A program made the translations under genes and the position numbers. DNA of 64,000 bases from Ichthyophthirius multifiliis (taxonomy: Eukaryota > Ciliophora > Oligohymenophorea > Hymenostomatida). Below, in pieces: positions 36,176 to 48,060 of the stretch (position 1 is its first letter; the number at the start of each line of letters is the position of its first letter). The notes below the pieces were generated by a model, which was not told the origin of the DNA, ran no database searches, and was given only the letters and a program-made list of their open reading frames with translations. The stretch lies in the NCBI RefSeq assembly GCF_000220395.1, contig NW_004086057.1, positions 94,512-158,511 on the forward strand, written 5' to 3'.

Positions 36176-37170
36176 TCATATAATAATTAAAAAAATTAAA
36201 CTCTAAAAATTACTTTACTTTAAGAATATGCTATTCATTAGAAACTTATTTTTAAAAATCAGTTAAGAGGAATTATATTTCATCTTAAAGACTTTTAGAT
36301 GATATTTTTAATTGATTAGGATGTAAAGGAGTTGGAATTATTTTTTTTTGAATATACTGGAATATATTAAAAGCTTCGTATTCATTACAAAAGCAAAGTA
36401 AAAATAAAACAATCTTTATATACTCCTTTTAATAGCCAATATCTTAATTTCTGTATATAAATCTAACTAAGATATTATAAATTTGTTTACTAACTTATTA
36501 TTAATCAAAATTTTATTACAAAGATCCAACCATATCATAAAAGGAATAATTATATCTAACAATGTTTCCATGGTTTTCTTATAAATCTTTTAAAAGTTAT
36601 TAAACTTCTATCGATTAACTTAAAAAAACTAATTTAGTTCTATATCTATTTTTAACTATCTGTATTCTGTTTCAAGTTCCTTTATATTTCTTTAGTTTAG
36701 TTTTATATTTAAATAAAAATATATGAATTAAATTTAAATACTATTAAAATAAAAGCCTCATCCAATTTTTAGAAATTTCACTTTGTTAACACCATTATAA
36801 GTTAAACTTTTATAAAAACAAATTAATTTATTTAATTAAAAAAAGTAAAAGCATACTTTAACAATTATTAATGATAACGACTATCTTTCATTCATACATA
36901 TATTGCAAACTCTATGCGGTTTATCAGGTTCATAAAAATATCCTTATATCTTAAAATAAAATAAAATTTATATTTTTATATAATAACAAATACAATAATG
37001 TTTTATGGCCCACAATCTTCGCATATAGTTCTAAAGCATCTTTTGCAATTATGTGGGAGTTTTAAATATTTAAAATATCTTTTACAAATTTCACAAAATG
37101 TCCTTTTTAATTTTTAGGGTTCTTAATTTAAAACATGATCTTTTCTTGTTCTTATATATTAATTATACAT
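36176..37170 (-). CDS. FYVE zinc finger plus TBC-like (Rab-GAP-type) domain protein
   Basis: Exons 37170-36994, 36949-36857, 36806-36742 and from 36666 down; introns of 44 (36950-36993), 50 (36807-36856) and 75 bp (36667-36741). Exons 1-2 encode a FYVE finger: FCEICKRYF, LPHNCKRCFRTICEDC and KPHRVCNIC, with the RVC motif and four Cys pairs; the central basic motif reads PHNCKR rather than RHHCR. Exon 4 is TBC-like: YNILVRFIYRNQDIGYQKEY and LLCFCNEYEAFNIFQYI match the R-[NH]-P-D-I-G-Y-C-Q-G-M core and E-x-A-F. The Arg finger (IxxDxxR) reads MVGSLQQ and the Gln finger YxQ reads YQK, so GAP catalysis is doubtful. FYVE binds PI3P, placing it on endosomes. The 3' end is uncertain: the exon 4 frame runs to TGA at 35997-35999; 36176 is one alternative stop. 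Confidence 0.7.
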
Positions 37171-37771
37171 TTTTTTTAATTTGTAATAAAAAATATTTTT
37201 CTTGATAAAAAATTAATTTAAAATTAAATATACCAAATATTAAAAATGAATTTATAATTATAAAAAATAATTATTAATTATTTAATATAAATCTAAAAAA
37301 TTAAATAAAATTCAATTATTTGTATCTTAAATATTTTTTATAACTTCAAATTAATTTTATTATATATTTTTAATCTTTATTGCTAAATAAATATTCAAAC
37401 TGAAATAAAAATAAATTATAAAAATTAGACTTTATCTGCTTAATTTTATTTATAAAAATAAAGAAATCGCCCCTAAAATAAAAAATTAATTAATAAACAT
37501 GACTCTAAATAGAATTAAAATACTCAATATAATAGATATATAATTAAAATACAAAATAGATTAAAAAAAAAAGTATAAACAAAGTAATATTTTATTTAAA
37601 AATTATAAAATATAGATTTCTTAAAAAAATTTAGCGTAATCTATTTGATACTTAGTATATTGGATTATTATTTAATAAAATTGTATTATTTCTAGTTCAT
37701 AATAATTTTTTAACAAATTTTATTAAATATATTTTATATTCATTATATAAATTAATTTAAAAAAAGAAATA
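37171..37771. other. non-coding spacer
   Basis: Between the EPL1-like gene and the FYVE-TBC gene, both on the minus strand. It must hold the promoter of the FYVE-TBC gene and the 3' end of the EPL1-like gene. Nothing specific seen. Confidence 0.6.
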
Positions 37772-40281
37772 TCACTAAACATGATTTTTTTTTTTCACAT
37801 AATCTTTAAATGCAGTTCCAATATTTCTTTTCAAGGATTTTATTTCTTATTCTAAAATATTGTTTTATGAATAATCATCTGATTAATTTTAAAAATTATT
37901 ACTAGAATTACATATAACAACAGTATTACTTAAGTCTTCATAATCATCAAAACTTTTAGCATATTTTTTATACTTTTCATTTTTTGATTAGAAATAATTT
38001 TTCTAATAAACATTTTTATCTAATTAGTTATATGAATAAATTTTTTATTTTTTAATTCTATTATCATCCATTTCTTTTTGAACTTTCTCTATTTATATTT
38101 TTTTATCTATAATTTTATTTATATTATAATTTGCTTCCTAATTAACTTTATCTTCATATCTGTTTATTTCATTATCATCAAAAAGTCTATCAATAAAATC
38201 TAATTAAGATCTTCCTTTTCTTATTCTAACCTTAAATGCAATTATATTATTAAGAGGCATTTTTTATTTAACAAGTTGATTTAAATTTAATTAATTACTA
38301 AATTCAATATTATTATTTATTTAAGGAGGTTGTATTTAATTATTATTTTTTACAGTTTAATTTTTAAAATTTGAAAATTATTCTTAACTGAATTATTGTT
38401 TTTTTAATAATTATTATGCTAGTTCATTTTTTTGATTAGAAACTATTTTATTATAGGAAGTATTACTTGTAAGAAAATTTGTATCTAAATTAAAAACATT
38501 CTCCATCTTAATTTAAGTTTGATTAACATCTATAAATAAGTTTACTATAAAGGAAGTTAATTCTGAATTATCTGTGCTATAAGTTTATTATTATTGTTAT
38601 TATTAAAATAATTACTATTGTTATTGTAATTATTGTTATAATTATTATTATGTTTATTATTATTTGATTTACTATTATTATAATTATTACTATTACGTTT
38701 ATTACTAAACTTATTATTATTTTATTTATTATTGATTTTGTTTCTATTAATATTTAAGTTATTCTTGTCTTTCTTTTTCTGCAATCTATAATTATTCTTA
38801 TTTTAATGTTTGTCTTTAACTAATTTCTTTAAATTCGTTAATATCTTCACGTTATTTATCTTACTATATTTTTATTTTTTTATTGGTTTAATTTTCTATA
38901 TTATGCTAGGTTATAACTTTAATATAATGCTTTCATTTTATCCGATTTCTATTGAGGTATTTTTATATTGCATTTTTTCTTCTATTTTCTTTTCTTTTAT
39001 CTTTTATTTTTAATGTAGTTTCTTTAGTTTATCTTTTGTAGGAGATTCATTAGTTTTTAAAATTTCTGACTAGTCTTTTTAATTATAAATTTTACTAATA
39101 TTACTGTATTATTAATCATTTTATAATTAATAATTTTATTAAATTTTTTAATGAAATGTTCTTCTAAAGCTTCTTATATTAAGTTCTTTAAATTAAAAAA
39201 TTTAAAATAAATATTTTTTATATATTTTTTTATTACTATCTGGCCTATTGCTTTTTTTTACTTTTTGCTCTTTGTTTTAGACATAGATATTGAATTCATT
39301 CTGTAATTAGTCTATTTACATAATTAGTTGGTTTGATTCTTCATCTAAAACTTTATTTTATTTTTCAAATTCTTTTATATTATCAAAAAAAAAATTATTA
39401 AAAGATAAACAAATGTTTTTTTCAATTTTATTCGATTCTATAAAAAATTCAAAGCAACTTTATTTAAAAATATTATATTTAAACTATTCCCTAAGATTCA
39501 TAAATTATACTAAAGCTTTGTATTTTTGCATTTCTTCTTTTAATTATATAAATCTAATAAATTACTCTTCATTATTTTATTTTTATTATTTTCTCAATTT
39601 CATTTTCTCTGCAACTCTAGGTCTAAAAGCAACATGAGGATCTTTATCATTAAAATTAGGTTTCCAATTAACTCTAAAAATTATTAAATAAATTATATTA
39701 TAAATTTATATACCTTATTAAGGGTTTTTTTATTTATTCTCGTTCAGATTTCCAGTAATTATAAATATATTCTATATTTTAATAAGAAAAACGATCTTTC
39801 ATTTCTTTACTTATTAGCAACTTCATGTCAATCCAAAGCAAAATCTAATCTTTTCCGGAATTTATTTCAAACTCTACTATTAATTATTCGAATTCTTATT
39901 ATTTTAAATTTTATTAATATTATTGATTAAAATCATTAATAAATATTAAATCGCCATCAGTACACTCATACTTATTTTAAATTTGGCAATATTAATCTTA
40001 TTTAATTCTTATATAATTTGATTGGGTATTATTTTTTTTTTTTAATTTTAATCATATCCTTATTAAGAGTTTACTTCAATTTTAGTAATTGCTATAATTG
40101 GTATTTCTTATTTTTTTTGCGTTTCTGCTTAATTTTATTAGGTTTCATTTTGTTAATTTTAATTATTACTTATATTACATGCATTATCTATTTCAAAATT
40201 TATAAATTCTTCTAAATTATTTATTCTTGTAGCTAATCTTTGATAATCTAATTATCTTGGCCTTTTTAAAATAAGTGACAT
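37772..40281 (-). CDS. EPL1: Enhancer-of-polycomb-like protein (NuA4 subunit EPL1 type)
   Basis: ATG at 40281, intron 39674-39713 (40 bp), stop 37772-37774. The EPcA module spans the intron: YWKSEREQIKKPLIR, then WKPNFNDKDPHVAFRPR, EKMKLRKQQKQNNEEQFIRF and IQLKEEMQKY. This is the YW-x-x-[KR]R-x-K...KPLI...P-[YH]-VAFR-x-R...TRKN-[RK]-x-[NQ]-[DN]-E signature. The N-terminal part has KRPRQLDYQRLATRINN. In yeast and animals Epl1/EPC anchors the Esa1/Tip60 acetyltransferase on nucleosomes. The C-terminal half is Lys/Asn-rich, with Asn repeats at about 38600-38700. The frame slips at T-run 40032-40043 (12 bases where 13 would keep frame) and at least once more before the C-terminus (EIKSLKRNIGTAFKDYV). 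A second intron near 39190-39240 is likely but its ends were not fixed. Confidence 0.8.
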
Positions 40282-41549
40282 AATAATTAATTTTTAGTTA
40301 GTATTGTTTAAGAGTTATTTAAAAAGAAGGGAAAAAAATAAAATTAAAATATTAAGGAGGAAAAAAATATTATATATATATATATAATAATTATTTAAAA
40401 ATAATTTTAATATTTGTTGACAAAATTGAAATATTTATTTATTTTTTAATTTATATTATTTTTATTTTCCTAAAAATATTAAAAATTAGCAAAATTTTAA
40501 TTATCTTCAATAAGAATAAATAAATTAATTAAAAATTAAAATAAAATTGTGATATAAAAAATAAAAATACTTATTAAAATATTGTTTTATATTAATGTTA
40601 AATATTAGTAATTTCTTATCATAAATAATTTAATTTATATTTTGATTAAAATATATAATAAATACTTTTAATTATAGGCAAATAAAACTAATATTTTAAT
40701 ATGCATGTTCTTAAAATAAACTTATAATAATATACCATTAAGAATAATTTAAAAGTAAAAATAATATTGGTTAGTCAATAAGTAAATAATTTTAAGTTTT
40801 TAAATTTTTCTTTATTTCTTATTCATAAATATATTTTTATCTTATTTTATGCAATAAAATTCGTCTACTATAAATAAAATAATTACATAGTATTATGTTA
40901 AATAATGAAATTATATATAATAATTTTTTAAAATCTAAATTATAATTCTTTTGGATAAAAATAAAAACTTAATGTTATGAAGATTTTTAAATCAATTATA
41001 ATTTATTAATAATCTGATTACTATTATTAATTATAATTAAAAAAATTCTAAATTTAATTAAAAATTAATATGGCAAAATAATTTTTCCAAGTATTGAAAA
41101 AATAAAACAAAAAAAATTTTATATAATTATTATTATTATAATTATATGAATTTTTATAATAATATTTTTTTAATCATATATCTATTTATTTTAAGCTTAA
41201 AAAAATATTTAATTTGAAAATATTATTTACATTTTTCTTATAAATATATTTGTTATAATATGTATTTTTAACAAAATATTTTGGATATAAATTTATGGGT
41301 TCATTATTTATATTTATTACGAACGAAAAAAATTATTTTTAATTTTACCTATTTCTAATATTATTGTTATATGTATAAAAAAATAAATGTTTAATTGAAA
41401 TTATTTTATTTTCTAAATTAATTTATAATATATCTTATAAAATTTTTAAACACGTATTTAATAATAGAGATATATTTTAAGTTTTTATTATTTGTATAAA
41501 TATTCAGTTTAAAATTATAGAACAAAAATAAAAAATAATAATTAATAAA
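40282..41549. other. spacer with a long TGA-free frame
   Basis: Divergent spacer between the EPL1-like gene (-) and coatomer zeta (+). A frame beginning with ATG 40701 has no TGA for 283 codons and is in phase with the coatomer start. Its sequence is almost only Ile, Leu, Phe, Lys, Asn, Gln and Tyr, and coatomer zeta needs no such extension, so it is taken as spacer. Confidence 0.6.
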
Positions 41550-42482
41550 ATGTCTAAATTATAATAAGATTTATCGGTAAAATATATTTAAACTAAAATT
41601 TATAAATTAAATAAAATATAGTTATCATCATCTGTATCAAAAGTATTTGCAATTTTGGTTCTTAGAAACGATGGTTCAAGAATTTATTCAAAATATTATT
41701 AAAATATAAACCTTGAAAATAATGATTAGTAAAATAACAAAGAGAATAATTTTAACAATTATTATGAATAACTTGAAAAAACATTTTTTAAAAAAGCACT
41801 AAACTTATAAATACTAAATCAATGAAATCATATGATAGTTAATATACTAAAAAAAAAAATATTTATATTTTTAAAAATAGCTGAAATATTTTCTTATAGT
41901 AGATTTAATATCGCATTTAAAACATTAAACGATGTATATTTATATGCGTTAGCAGAATTCGAAGAAAATGAAGTTTTATTATCTTAAGTATTGTAATGTA
42001 TATTAGAATGTTTGAATACTTTTTCAAAGTATTTTTTATAAAAAAATATTTTTATATAATTTATAAAATATAATATTTAATGTCAAAAAATAATAAAATA
42101 TTAACATTTTTAAATAAAATATTTATTATTTAGATATAAAAATTTGAATTTATAATTTTTTTTTATTATTTTTAGAAAATAAGTAAACAAGGAATTAATT
42201 TTAGAAAATTTTGAAAGTTTAATTTTAATTATTGATGAAATAATAAATCAAGGGTATTATTTTTAATATCTATATATTGTTTTTTAATAATATCTTTAAA
42301 TTAGTATTGTTGTCAATATTGAACCAAATACTATAATTGCAAGATTCAATATGGTTGACTGTGATGAATTATTATAATCACAAGGTGTATTAAAGTAAAC
42401 TATTTAGAGTTCAAATGCAGCCTAAGTAAATAATGCAGCAAGTGGAGCGGTTGGATTTTTCAAATAATTTTTTTAAAAATGA
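41550..42482 (+). CDS. COPZ: coatomer (COPI) zeta subunit
   Basis: Five exons: 41550-41576, 41622-41837, 41881-42028, 42176-42253 and 42305-42482, with introns of 45, 43, 147 and 51 bp. The longin fold reads VFAILVLRNDGSRIYSKYY, then EQLEKTFFKK, YDTEIFSYSRFNIAFKTLND, VYLYALAEFEENEVLLSQVL and ENFESLILIIDEIINQGIVV. Each block matches coatomer zeta, including DNDG-type and D-E-I-x-x-x-G-x-[IV] motifs. It is about 215 residues against 170-180 in yeast and man; an Asn-rich insert follows SKYY. The exon sum is 647 nt, one short of a multiple of three: at T6-A6 (41784-41795) one extra base restores the conserved frame, otherwise a TGA follows in exon 2. COPI coats vesicles going from Golgi to ER. 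Confidence 0.9.
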
Positions 42483-42868
42483 AAAAAAAAATATATATGA
42501 GAATTTTAAAATATTTAATAAAACTATTTAGTAAATTCAAGTAAAAAGTATATTAAAATGTATATTTTAAAATTATTATTAACTATTAAAAAAATAATTA
42601 ATACTTTAAAAATATATTATATTATTATTATGCCAGTGTTACTATATTATTTTTAAATAATGTATGTAATCAATTATTTTTTTATTATTTAGTACTTTAT
42701 TAATATAAAATTTTTTATAATAATAATAAAAATATACGAATAACTTAAAATAGGACAAAAAAATAGAAAATTAATTAAATTTTAAAATTAAAAACAAAAT
42801 ATAATTATTTTTAAATATATGATTTTTTTTTTCTATTCTATTTTTAATTAATAAAATTATTATATATT
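42483..42868. other. convergent spacer
   Basis: Between the 3' ends of coatomer zeta (+) and the GTPase-kinase gene (-). A/T-rich; nothing seen. Confidence 0.6.
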
Positions 42869-44622
42869 TCATTCAATGCTTAGCTATTCTTTAAGACTTT
42901 AAAGTTTTTCTTTAATAAATTTCAATTAAATATTATTTTTTTAATCCTAGATAAAAATTTATACACAACACATATAGATAATTTCATAAATATCACTAAA
43001 CTTTCCTTCAATATTTTTAGTCTCCTATGGATAATTTTCCTAATGATATCTAATAGGATTCATTTTTATTGGATCTTTCAGAATTTATTCATATATCCCT
43101 TTTAAATCTTCTCTTTTAAGATTTTCCCAAGGTGCTTTTCCAGTATATAATTCAAGTACAATAACTCCAAAACTATAAATATCAAATCTCGGTGATAAGC
43201 TTTAATTAATAATAGCCGCTGGATGCGCATATTTAGCAGTAGCCCCAAGCATATTAAAAGCTTAAGTTTATTTTTATTCAAAAACTTTAGACATAGATAG
43301 ATCAGCAACTATAATATCATCATTTTAGTCTAAAAGTATATTTTAAGGTTTAAGATCCATATGTTATATTTGTTCTCTTTCGAAAATTTCAAGACATTCA
43401 ATAATTTGAAGACAATATTTAATTTTTTAGGCTACAGTAATAGAACTAAATTAAGTCTTAATCAAATGTTTCAAACTATATTTACACAAGGGCATCCAAT
43501 ATCCAATTAAAATATTTTTTTTTCTATATCAACAAGGAAAGATATACCTTTAAGAGGCATAATTCTCATACTTTTATTGAGCATAAATTTTTACATATTT
43601 TCTGCTTCTGCAAAAATTATTTAAAATCTACTCATTGCACTTTCATCATTCATTTCAATTTTACAAATTTTCAATGCACACATTTCATTTTCATATTAAA
43701 TTTTAAAAACTGTCCCAAAATTTCCTTTATCAATTAATTACCGGGATTTTAAAAACATTTTTTCATGAGGAATAATACGAATGTATTATTAAATATCTTT
43801 TTTTTAATATAATAAGCTATTATTATTATTATTAAGAACTTGTAAACTGCTTTTGCTTTCTTCTAACTCATTTATATTTTAGGATAAATTATTTTACTTA
43901 AAATATTAATTTGATATACCTGCAGCTGCTTTTCCAGTAAAATTTAATGTATTTGTTAGCATTTTTGAGTCGTCCCTTAAAGAACTCACAGCATCCATAT
44001 ATTTTGAATTTTATAAAGATTGTATTTAGTTACATACTGTTTATTAGTTTATATTTATTTTTTTATAATCAATTAGAAGGCTAAACAGAAGATCTATTTA
44101 AATATTTTTTATTGCAGATACTTGGATGCATTCTATATTTAATTATTTGCATTTTTATACTAGATCATCTTCTTCATTTTTATTTCTAAACTACTTATCA
44201 CATTTACATAAAACTAAAATGCAGCGAAGCTGTTTTGAAGGCTTGCTTTTAATATATTGTAAAATGTTTTCAAAATAATTATCAGAAAAACTTTAAATTG
44301 TTTAGAAGTTTGAAACGTCTACACATAACAATACTAAATCAGCCGTATTTAAATAAATTTCAAAATTTAGCTTAAAAAAATCAGGATTGCTTTTGTGTAA
44401 TCGCTAAAATACTATAATTTTATTTTCAAATTTTATTTATCTTTCTTTTTAATCGGTAGAAGGAATTTCACTATGTCCTTTAGTACATAAAGCACTAATT
44501 AAGCAATCTTTTCCTACCTAAGAATCACCTATTACTAGTGCTATTATTTTATTAGATCGATGATATTATTAATTAACTTCAATTGTTGAATTTCTTTCTC
44601 CAAGACAACAAAAAAAAACCAT
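42869..44622 (-). CDS. small-GTPase-like domain fused to a protein kinase domain
   Basis: Single exon; 584 residues if one base is restored in T-run 43515-43523. The N-terminus MVFFCCLGE has a Cys pair suited to palmitoylation. Residues 26-200 look like a Rab/Ras fold: VIGDSQVGKDCLISALC is a P-loop with Asp in place of Ser/Thr after GK; ADLVLLCVDVSN is the strand before G4; ILVLCKCDK stands for NKxD with Asn replaced; IQVSAIKN is the SAK motif. A linker (about 200-285) holds an Asn run. The kinase follows: LIDKGNFGTVFKI (Gly loop), CALKICK (catalytic Lys), IQHMDLKPQNILL (HRD with Arg to Met), VADLSMSK (DFG as DLS), then FDIYSFGVIVLELYTGKAPW. The catalytic Lys and both Asp are present, so activity is likely. 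No COR or LRR, so it is not a Roco protein. It diverges from the gene at 45551. Confidence 0.85.
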
Positions 44623-44702
44623 TTTATTTAATAAATAAATTGAAAAATCGAAAATTAATAAATAATTAATTATTTTTTAATATATATATATATATATTAA
44701 AT

Positions 44703-44750
<48 letters not shown>

Positions 44751-45550
44751 AAAAAATTATAAAAATTTATATTTACAAATTTCTTTTGTACGGTATATAG
44801 TTCAAATTTTTTTTGTTTTAATAATTTAATTAATTTTTTTTTTATTCTTTTCTAATAATACATAATACTTCTTTTTTTTATTTAATTAATATTTATTTAT
44901 ATTTTTTTATTTTATATAATAAAGCAATTTATTATATTTAATTAATTTAGATATTTTTTTTATACTTATAAATATATATATATATAATCTAATAAAAAAA
45001 TTATCTTAATCATTAAATATTTTTAAAATAATAATATAATATAATTTTTTTTATCTTATATGTTAAATTAAAATAAATAAAATAAAAATTTTATATTTAA
45101 TTAAATTAAATATGTAATATATATATTATTTAAATATATATTTTTTAATATTAATATTTTTAATGTGAATTTATTTATATATAAAATATTTTTTTTAAAA
45201 AAAATTGGCTAAAAAAATATATCAAAAGTATAAATATTTAAGAAACTATAAAATTTTTATATATAATTTTTAATGTATTAAATTTTATTTTCTATTTAAT
45301 AATTAAAAAAAATTCATATGAATTCTCTCTATATAATATTTTTATTATTTTATTAATTTAAACATTAAATACTATATTTTTTTATTTTTTTTTTGACATA
45401 TTAAATAATATATTTGATTTCGATTTTAAATTATTAACTTTTAAAAATCAATAATTTTTATAAATAAATGACATTCTTTATTATCTTAAATGATAAAAAA
45501 TATATTTTTAATTAGAAGTTATTTTCTAACATTTAATTATACACTTAAAT
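44623..45550. other. divergent spacer with (TA)n tract
   Basis: Holds the start regions of the GTPase-kinase gene (-) and the gene at 45551 (+). A TA tract lies at 44704-44743. Otherwise T- and A-runs only. Confidence 0.65.
44704..44743. repeat. (TA)n tract
   Basis: About 40 bp of TA, interrupted once, 80 bp upstream of the GTPase-kinase start codon. Confidence 0.9.
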
Positions 45551-47821
45551 ATGCGAAAACAATCCAGAAAAAGTATTTTAAACTTTTTGTACGAAAAAAA
45601 ACCTTAAAATAATTAAAATAAAAAATAAAAAAAGGAAATTATTTTAAATTTTAATACAGATCCTATATAAATTATACTTTTTGAAAATTTTATAAAAAAT
45701 GGAAATTTTGATCAAACTATAGTATCATAATTATCTTAAAACAATGTCATTAATCATTTAGAATTTAGCGAAAAATTAAAATGTGAAATATATTTGTAAA
45801 ATGTTGTAAATCGCTTGATTTTTATGTTTATAACAATTTCTAATTGTATAGACTTTATTTTATATGCATATTAAAAATTAAAGGAAAAGAAAAAAAATAT
45901 AGATATATATTATAGTCTTCTTAATTTTTGTATGCATTTTATTGCAAATAATATTGAAAAATTTATTGAAAAGCAATATAATTTTTCTAAATTAAACGAT
46001 AAAATTATTGATGAAATTTTAGAACGATTTTTAAAGTAAAAAATAGCTGATAAACATGATTATTATTCACTTATATAAATATTATTAATATTTAAAAATA
46101 AAAAAGATCATATTGAATTAATATAATTACGGAAAAAATAAATTTCTTAGAAGATTTGCAGCTGTAAAAAAAATTGTTTATATTTTATTTTATTTTATTT
46201 TTATAAAAAAGAATAAAATCATCCAAATATATCATGGAAATTAGTAAAATTTAATCAAATAATTAACAAAGAAACACCATTATTTAATTTTAAATAATTT
46301 AATCTTTAATTGATAGTAAAAAAAATATTTGACGGAACTTTAGATATATTTATAAAATTAAACAATGTTGAAAATATAGCAAAATTTTAAATTTATACGT
46401 TTTATTATTAAATAGAAATAAATGGAAAGAAATTAAAATCTGAATTTTCTTTAAATCATTTTATTTTAGAAGTATAAGATTAATTTTTATTAAAAAATAT
46501 GTCAATTTAAGAAATAAATAAATATGATTCTTAATCTGATAAAATTGAGTTTATTGTTTATTTATAATACGATATTATTTATTCTACAATTCTTAATTAT
46601 TCTGCATATATTATTGAAAAATTGCATCAAAGCAAGCATCTCGATTAATTAAATCCAATTGATATTTCGATTCTAATTAAATCTGCTTAAAATAAATATA
46701 ATTTTGAAAATATTTAAGTCAATTTACTAAACGATTATTGTAAAAATAAATATAAAAATTAATATTTATTTAAAAAATATATATATTTTAAGTATAAACA
46801 ATTAGCAATAACAATACATATGATAAAGATGATATTGCTTATCTATTAAAAGAAATATAATTTAACGATTAATAAATAAATTAAATATATCAATATTTTT
46901 AACATAAACAAACAAAATTCAAAAATTTATTAGACTAAAATTTATTTTCTAAAAGATATATCGAAAACAATCTAAAAACACCAAAAAATATTGAAAATTA
47001 ATAATAAAATACACTAACAGTTAAAATTTAAGAAAACAAATTTTATTCTATATAAAAATAAGAAGAAAATAAAAAAACTCTAAATTAAAAAAACTCTATT
47101 AACTTTAATACTCCATAAAAGTAAGAATTTGCTTCTATTAATAATTAATAAAGATTATAAGAATAATTATAATAATAAAATTATTAATAATAAAATATAA
47201 TTAATAGGGTATCTAATTTTAAACCTTTTTTAGGATAAAAAAATTATACATAAAGATTTTTATCGCCTGTAAATTAAGAAAGAGGAAGTCAATTTAATGA
47301 TAATTAAGTTTACTTTTATATTATCTTTTTAAATAAAAATAATTTTTATTTATTTAAATAGTCATTTGGTAACTATTTTCAAGCTGATAAAAAAATCAGA
47401 AATTAAGAAAATTATATAAGAATGCTATCTCCTAATCCTTTATTACATTAAATGAAATAAAAAACAGACCCATAATTATGTAAATAATTATTTTAATAAA
47501 AAATATTATTTTATTTTTTTAAAATAAATTATTATTATTTTAATATTTTTAGCAAAATTAAAATCAGCAAATGATCTTGACTATTATAGTGTAAAAAATG
47601 TTAGTAGAAATTAAACTACAAATAAAAATTTAAGTTTTAATAAGGATACAATTTAATACCTAAATTCTTAAAATAAAAATATTTATTAATAATAAGCAAA
47701 AATTAATCTTATAAACATAAACGAAGAAAAAGAAATTAAAAAATAATAAATTTTAAATTTTATTGATATAAATAATTATATTTAATAATAGGATTTAAAG
47801 ATTATTTTCTAAAATTTATGA
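45551..47821 (+). CDS. hypothetical protein, multi-exon, helical N-terminus and Gln/Asn-rich tail
   Basis: Exons 45551-46739, 46793-47307, 47362-47479 and 47553-47821, with introns of 53, 54 and 73 bp; the sum, 2,091 nt, is a multiple of three (696 residues). A further in-frame 48-bp intron at 46164-46211 is likely (680 residues). The first 400 residues look folded and mostly helical: LRFMF-type hydrophobic segments, FCMHFIANNIEKFIEKQY and KIIDEILERFL, then a part with beta character (FYYQIEINGKKLKSEFSLNH). From about residue 420 the protein is disordered, with Gln, Asn, Ser-Pro (FLSPVNQERGS, MLSPNPLLHQ) and possible phosphorylation sites. No family was recognised; an ARM/MIF4G-like helical repeat is one possibility. 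All four splice joins switch frame or remove TGA. Confidence 0.65.
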
Positions 47822-48060
47822 AAATCAATTTATTATTTATAAAATTAATATAAAAAAATTAGTAAAAATTATGTTTTATTTGTATTTATATTTTAGAAAA
47901 TAATTAATATTAAAAATTTAAATTTAATTTAAAATATTATTTTTAAAAATTAATTAATAACAAAAAAAAGTTACAAATTATTTAATAAATGTATTATAAT
48001 AATAAATGTTTTATTATAAATTTTACAATGCAATAATTATTAATATATAATGTTGCATTT
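47822..48060. other. convergent spacer
   Basis: Short A/T-rich gap between the 3' ends of two genes. Nothing seen. Confidence 0.6.

Noticed and set aside
40701-41549. 283-codon TGA-free frame upstream of and in phase with coatomer zeta
   Set aside because: Composition is that of spacer (Ile, Leu, Phe, Lys, Asn, Gln, Tyr), there is no varied residue content, and coatomer zeta has no such N-terminal extension.
41821-41823. TGA in coatomer zeta as recoded selenocysteine or tryptophan
   Set aside because: A one-base change at the adjacent homopolymer restores the conserved sequence and the splice frame, a simpler explanation.
42869-44622. Assignment of the GTPase-kinase fusion to the Roco/LRRK family
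   Set aside because: No COR domain or leucine-rich repeats are visible and the GTPase part is more Rab-like.
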